The notes below the pieces were generated by a model. That model was not told the origin of the DNA. It worked only from the letters and a program-made list of their open reading frames with translations, and did not search any database. A program made the position numbers and the translations under genes. A DNA stretch of 64,000 nt from RPQJ01 sp963732415 (GTDB lineage: Bacteria; Pseudomonadota; Gammaproteobacteria; Steroidobacterales; Steroidobacteraceae). The stretch's first letter is position 1, and every line of letters begins with the position of its first letter. Shown here one piece after another: positions 61,525-64,000 of this stretch. The stretch spans positions 255,917 through 319,916 of the forward strand of contig CAVSZK010000012.1 in assembly GCA_963732415.1 (NCBI GenBank). Reading direction: 5' to 3'.

Positions 61525-62088
61525 ATGAAGACACTGCTTGCATTCTCGACCTCCTTACTGCTGCTGGGCGCGCTAGTCGTGCCACAGGCCGCTCGGGCCG
61601 ATTCGGCTGACGCCAACTGTGAAGTTCGCAAGGACGGCGACAAGCAGGGCGGTAAGTCGGGCCCGTGCACGTTCGGTCAGCGCCAGGGCTACGTCGACAT
61701 CGACCTGCGCAACGGCGACACCATCAGCCTTAGCCCGGCGAACAAGGCAAACCAGTACCGTGACCAGAAGGGCAACAAGGTCGTGCGCACGATGCAGGGG
61801 CAGGACCAGGTCTACAAATGGCCGAACAAGACGATCACTGTGCGGTTCACCGGTGGTGCGTCCACACATTCGTCGGGAGGGATTGGAAACCTGCAAGACA
61901 TGGTGAACGGCCGCTGGGTCGGCGCCGAAGTGGAAGAGGAACTGGCTCGTCGCGGCTACAAGAGCGTCAGCGAACAGGCAGCCGGTGGCTACGTCACCAG
62001 CGTCTACAAAGGTCACGGCAATTGCGTAATCGTGAATCTCGACACCAACAAGCGCGTCACGTCGATCGACAAAGGTTCGGGCTGCTGA
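61525..62088 (+). CDS. exported protein of unknown function
   Basis: A 187-residue protein with a clear signal peptide (LLLLGALVVPQAARA-D). The mature part has NCEVRKDGDKQGGKSGPCTF, QRQGYVDIDLRNGDTISLSP, QYRDQKGNKVVRT and a C-terminal GHGNCVIVNLDTNKRVTSI, with paired cysteines suggesting disulfides. I recognise similar hypothetical proteins but no function. GGAG precedes the ATG. First of three small exported genes in a row. The 203-base gap before it has only a 10-base palindrome TTTACGTAAA (61492-61501). Confidence 0.8.
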   Translation: MKTLLAFSTSLLLLGALVVPQAARADSADANCEVRKDGDKQGGKSGPCTFGQRQGYVDIDLRNGDTISLSPANKANQYRDQKGNKVVRTMQGQDQVYKWPNKTITVRFTGGASTHSSGGIGNLQDMVNGRWVGAEVEEELARRGYKSVSEQAAGGYVTSVYKGHGNCVIVNLDTNKRVTSIDKGSGC

Positions 62089-62169
62089 TTTTCACCAAGG
62101 CCGGCTCGGAGTCATCCGCGCCGGGCTTGCAGACTCGCGCTCCCGTCACCGAGCAATGAGGACAGACCC

Positions 62170-62802
62170 GTGTTTCGTCACCTAAGCGTTGCCATTGCAC
62201 TGCTACCGCTGATCGCCGCCTGCAGCAAGCAGCAGGAGGTCCCTGCGAGTCCCGCCGCACGTGAGCCCGTGCCGACGGCGCAAGCCACCAGCGAAGTCGA
62301 GCCAACCGAGATCTCGTATGCACAGGTCCTCGATCTGCAGGGCGTGACCTTCAACGTCGTATCCCCGAATGCGACGGCCTCCAACACCGTCACCGTCAGC
62401 ACGGTCGGTCTCGAGATCGACAACTCGGCCTGGGCGCAGGAGGTGGATGGGATCGTCACCGGGGCCGAGGCGGCCGACCTCAATGCGGACGGGTCGCCCG
62501 AGGTCTACGTGTACGTGAAGTCGACCGATGCAGATGCAAAGGGATCGGTGGTCGCCTACGTCGCGAACAATCGCAAGTCGTTGAGCACTGCCTCCATGGC
62601 GCCGCTGTCCGACACGCCGGGCGCCGCCGACGGTTACCAAGGTGAAGATGAGTTCGCGGTACTCGAAGGCGTGCTCGGCCGACGCTTCCCGATCCACGGC
62701 GATGACGGCGCCCTGACCGGCAAGACGCGACAACTGCAATACAAGCTCTCCGCCGGCGAGGCAGGCTGGCACCTCACGGTCGATCGAACGACGGAGTTCT
62801 AG
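62170..62802 (+). CDS. PliI-family inhibitor of I-type lysozyme (lipoprotein)
   Basis: A 210-residue protein from GTG 62170, with GAGGA upstream. Lipobox LIAAC (Cys18) makes it a likely lipoprotein. The PliI domain (about 55-208) shows EVDGIVTGAEAADLNADGSPEVYVYV, VVAYVANNRKSLS, GYQGEDEFAVLEGVLGRRFP and TRQLQYKLSAGEAGWHL. PliI proteins block invertebrate-type lysozyme in the periplasm. Near the LprI-domain fusion, this suggests a lysozyme-resistance theme. Confidence 0.82.
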   Translation: MFRHLSVAIALLPLIAACSKQQEVPASPAAREPVPTAQATSEVEPTEISYAQVLDLQGVTFNVVSPNATASNTVTVSTVGLEIDNSAWAQEVDGIVTGAEAADLNADGSPEVYVYVKSTDADAKGSVVAYVANNRKSLSTASMAPLSDTPGAADGYQGEDEFAVLEGVLGRRFPIHGDDGALTGKTRQLQYKLSAGEAGWHLTVDRTTEF

Positions 62803-62849
62803 AAACACTCCGGACAGCTGCTTTGAAAACTCAACTTAGGACCTCAGCC

Positions 62850-63380
62850 ATGTACAAAAAATTGAAGCTCGCCGCAGGTAGCGCCGCCATCGCTCTACTG
62901 CTGCCCCTCGCCGCCAATGCCATCGATCAAGCCTACGCGAAGAAACTGGAGCGCTCCGGCTGCACCCAGGCGTCCGAGCTGCAAGGCTGCGACATCAACA
63001 AGACCCAGGCTGAGAATGCCAAGGCCGGGTTTGTTGCGGCTCCGGCCTCGTCCGGCAAAGAAAGCTACCAGAGCAAGCTCGAACGCTCCGGCTGCACGCA
63101 GGCGTCCGAGTTGCAGGGCTGCGATATCAACAAGACCAAGGCCGAGAACGCCAATGCCGGGTTTGGCGCCGCGGAAGCGTCCGGAGACAGCGACCGTGCA
63201 CCAGCGGCTGCAATTCAGGCCTGCAACAAATTCGCCGACGAGGGTTACGACGGCACGATCGTGAGCCAAAGCGCAATGAAGCCCGGCTGGTGGGAAGTGG
63301 TGATGCGCTTCGAGCAGTATCGTTACGCCTGCAACGTCAGCAGCAGTGGACAGGTCGAGTCGTTCAACAAGGTCGACTGA
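62850..63380 (+). CDS. exported protein with two tandem cysteine-pair repeats
   Basis: A 176-residue protein. Signal peptide to about ANA-I (residue 24). Two nearly identical 30-residue repeats, at 32-61 and 76-105, each carry KLERSGCTQASELQGCDINK, with cysteines 38/47 and 82/91. The C-terminal part (117-176) has Cys125 and Cys161 and PGWWEVVMRFEQYRYAC. AGGA precedes ATG 62850. I do not recognise a function. The repeats are near-identical in DNA too, so the duplication is recent or kept by conversion. Confidence 0.8.
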   Translation: MYKKLKLAAGSAAIALLLPLAANAIDQAYAKKLERSGCTQASELQGCDINKTQAENAKAGFVAAPASSGKESYQSKLERSGCTQASELQGCDINKTKAENANAGFGAAEASGDSDRAPAAAIQACNKFADEGYDGTIVSQSAMKPGWWEVVMRFEQYRYACNVSSSGQVESFNKVD

Positions 63381-63499
63381 TCCACGGCGTACGGGGCGTG
63401 ACGACAGCGGCCCGTGCGGCCACGTGCGTCCATAAGGCCAGCGCAGCCCGCATCGACCCTGGCCGGTCCGCTATCGGCAATTACCAGATTGGAGCCGCC

Positions 63500-64000
63500 A
63501 TGAAACCCATTGCCCTGACCGTCCTCGTCTCGATCGCTCTCGTCGCCTGCGACCGGCCGGCTCCGACTCCCGATAACCAGACGGCACCGGCAGTGGCGGC
63601 AAGTGCGGGGGCAGCCCGCCCCACCAAGCCCGAAAACGGCGCCTGGGGCGTCGACCTGACTAACATGGACACGGCCATTAAACCGGGGGATGACTTCTAT
63701 AATTACGTCAACGGTAAGTGGAACCAGCGCATCGAGATCCCCGCGGACAAGCAGGACGTGGGCGGCCTGAATTCGCTGCAGGACAAGTCGCTGGAGCAGA
63801 CCAAGGCGTTGCTGGACGCCGCGGTTGCCGACAGCAAGGCCGCGCCGGGCAGCGAGACCCGCAAGCTGGCGGACTGGTACACCTCCTACTTGGACGTGGA
63901 CACCATCGAAAAGACCGGCTTCGCCCCGATCAAACCGGAGCTCGATGCGATCGCGGCGGTCGCCAACCGCGACCAGCTGGTCGAGCTGTTCGCGAAGAAC
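63500..64000 (+). CDS. M13-family zinc metallopeptidase, PepO type (partial, C-terminus beyond window)
   Basis: The first 167 residues are present. Lipobox LVAC (Cys17) follows a short signal, then GVDLTNMDTAIKPGDDFYNYVNGKWNQ, the typical N-terminal M13 signature, and KLADWYTSYLDVDTIEK. The zinc motif HExxH lies beyond the right edge. Neprilysin-like peptidases of this type cut peptides in the periplasm. GGAG precedes the ATG. Confidence 0.88.
   Translation, partial: MKPIALTVLVSIALVACDRPAPTPDNQTAPAVAASAGAARPTKPENGAWGVDLTNMDTAIKPGDDFYNYVNGKWNQRIEIPADKQDVGGLNSLQDKSLEQTKALLDAAVADSKAAPGSETRKLADWYTSYLDVDTIEKTGFAPIKPELDAIAAVANRDQLVELFAKN

Overview
The window is a GC-rich (by eye about two-thirds G+C), densely coded chromosomal segment of a gammaproteobacterium. 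The class I GshA, the YdcSTUV-PatD operon, GlnK, the cbb3 oxidase operon with its FixGHIS assembly genes and the Omp85-type protein all fit that group. I cannot name the genus. There are no phage genes, insertion sequences, CRISPR arrays, rRNA or tRNA genes. It reads as ordinary backbone with a few unusual gene fusions and repeats.

Layout. 0-4.7 kb (minus): ydcS-T-U-V-patD, import of putrescine-type polyamine and oxidation of its aldehyde, cut by the left edge. 4.8-6.9 kb: a YceI protein with cytochrome b561, and a divergent YceI-like lipoprotein. 7-11.6 kb (minus): a VOC protein behind hemH, then gabD with a Bcr/CflA exporter. gabD may continue the putrescine-GABA-succinate route begun by patD. 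11.8-16.2 kb: a DUF885 peptidase, two DUF2845 paralogues and gshA. 16.2-22.5 kb: three exported beta-propeller redox proteins. One fuses a PQQ dehydrogenase to a PhlG-like C-C hydrolase, one joins a cytochrome c motif to a Vgb-like propeller, and one resembles polyvinyl-alcohol dehydrogenase (cytochrome). 22.5-29 kb: isoaspartyl peptidase, pyruvate carboxylase, a DUF2892 protein, trxC and cbpA.

29-43 kb is an oxygen-response and microaerobic respiration island. It holds a heme-PAS FixL, FixJ, a stand-alone receiver, a VIT-type iron/manganese transporter, a small heat-shock protein, a TauE/SafE protein, ccoS, ccoI, a much shortened FixH, ccoG, a small membrane protein, ccoP, ccoQ, ccoO, ccoN and a divergent tandem universal stress protein. 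FixL/FixJ probably senses oxygen and the cco genes supply the high-affinity oxidase.

43-50.8 kb: a REC-PAS-GGDEF-EAL protein, a TetR-HlyD-ABC efflux operon with a clear promoter/operator, and class I PHA synthase. 50.8-58.3 kb: an FAD ferredoxin reductase, glnK behind a sigma-54-type promoter with a [2Fe-2S] protein, quinone oxidoreductase, an Omp85-like protein, CIA30, a zinc alcohol dehydrogenase, a folded repeat element and a thioesterase. 58.4-64 kb: a DUF819 membrane protein fused to an LprI/DUF1311 domain, an AraC regulator behind a run of nine G, exported proteins including a PliI-type lysozyme inhibitor, and the start of an M13 peptidase.

Sequence-level highlights: a three-copy palindrome family with core GGTGCC(T/A)GGCACC, which at one convergent gene end carries both stop codons as mirror images; the PQQ-PhlG and DUF819-LprI fusions; and a possibly leaderless tetR transcript with its operator lying between the -35 and -10.
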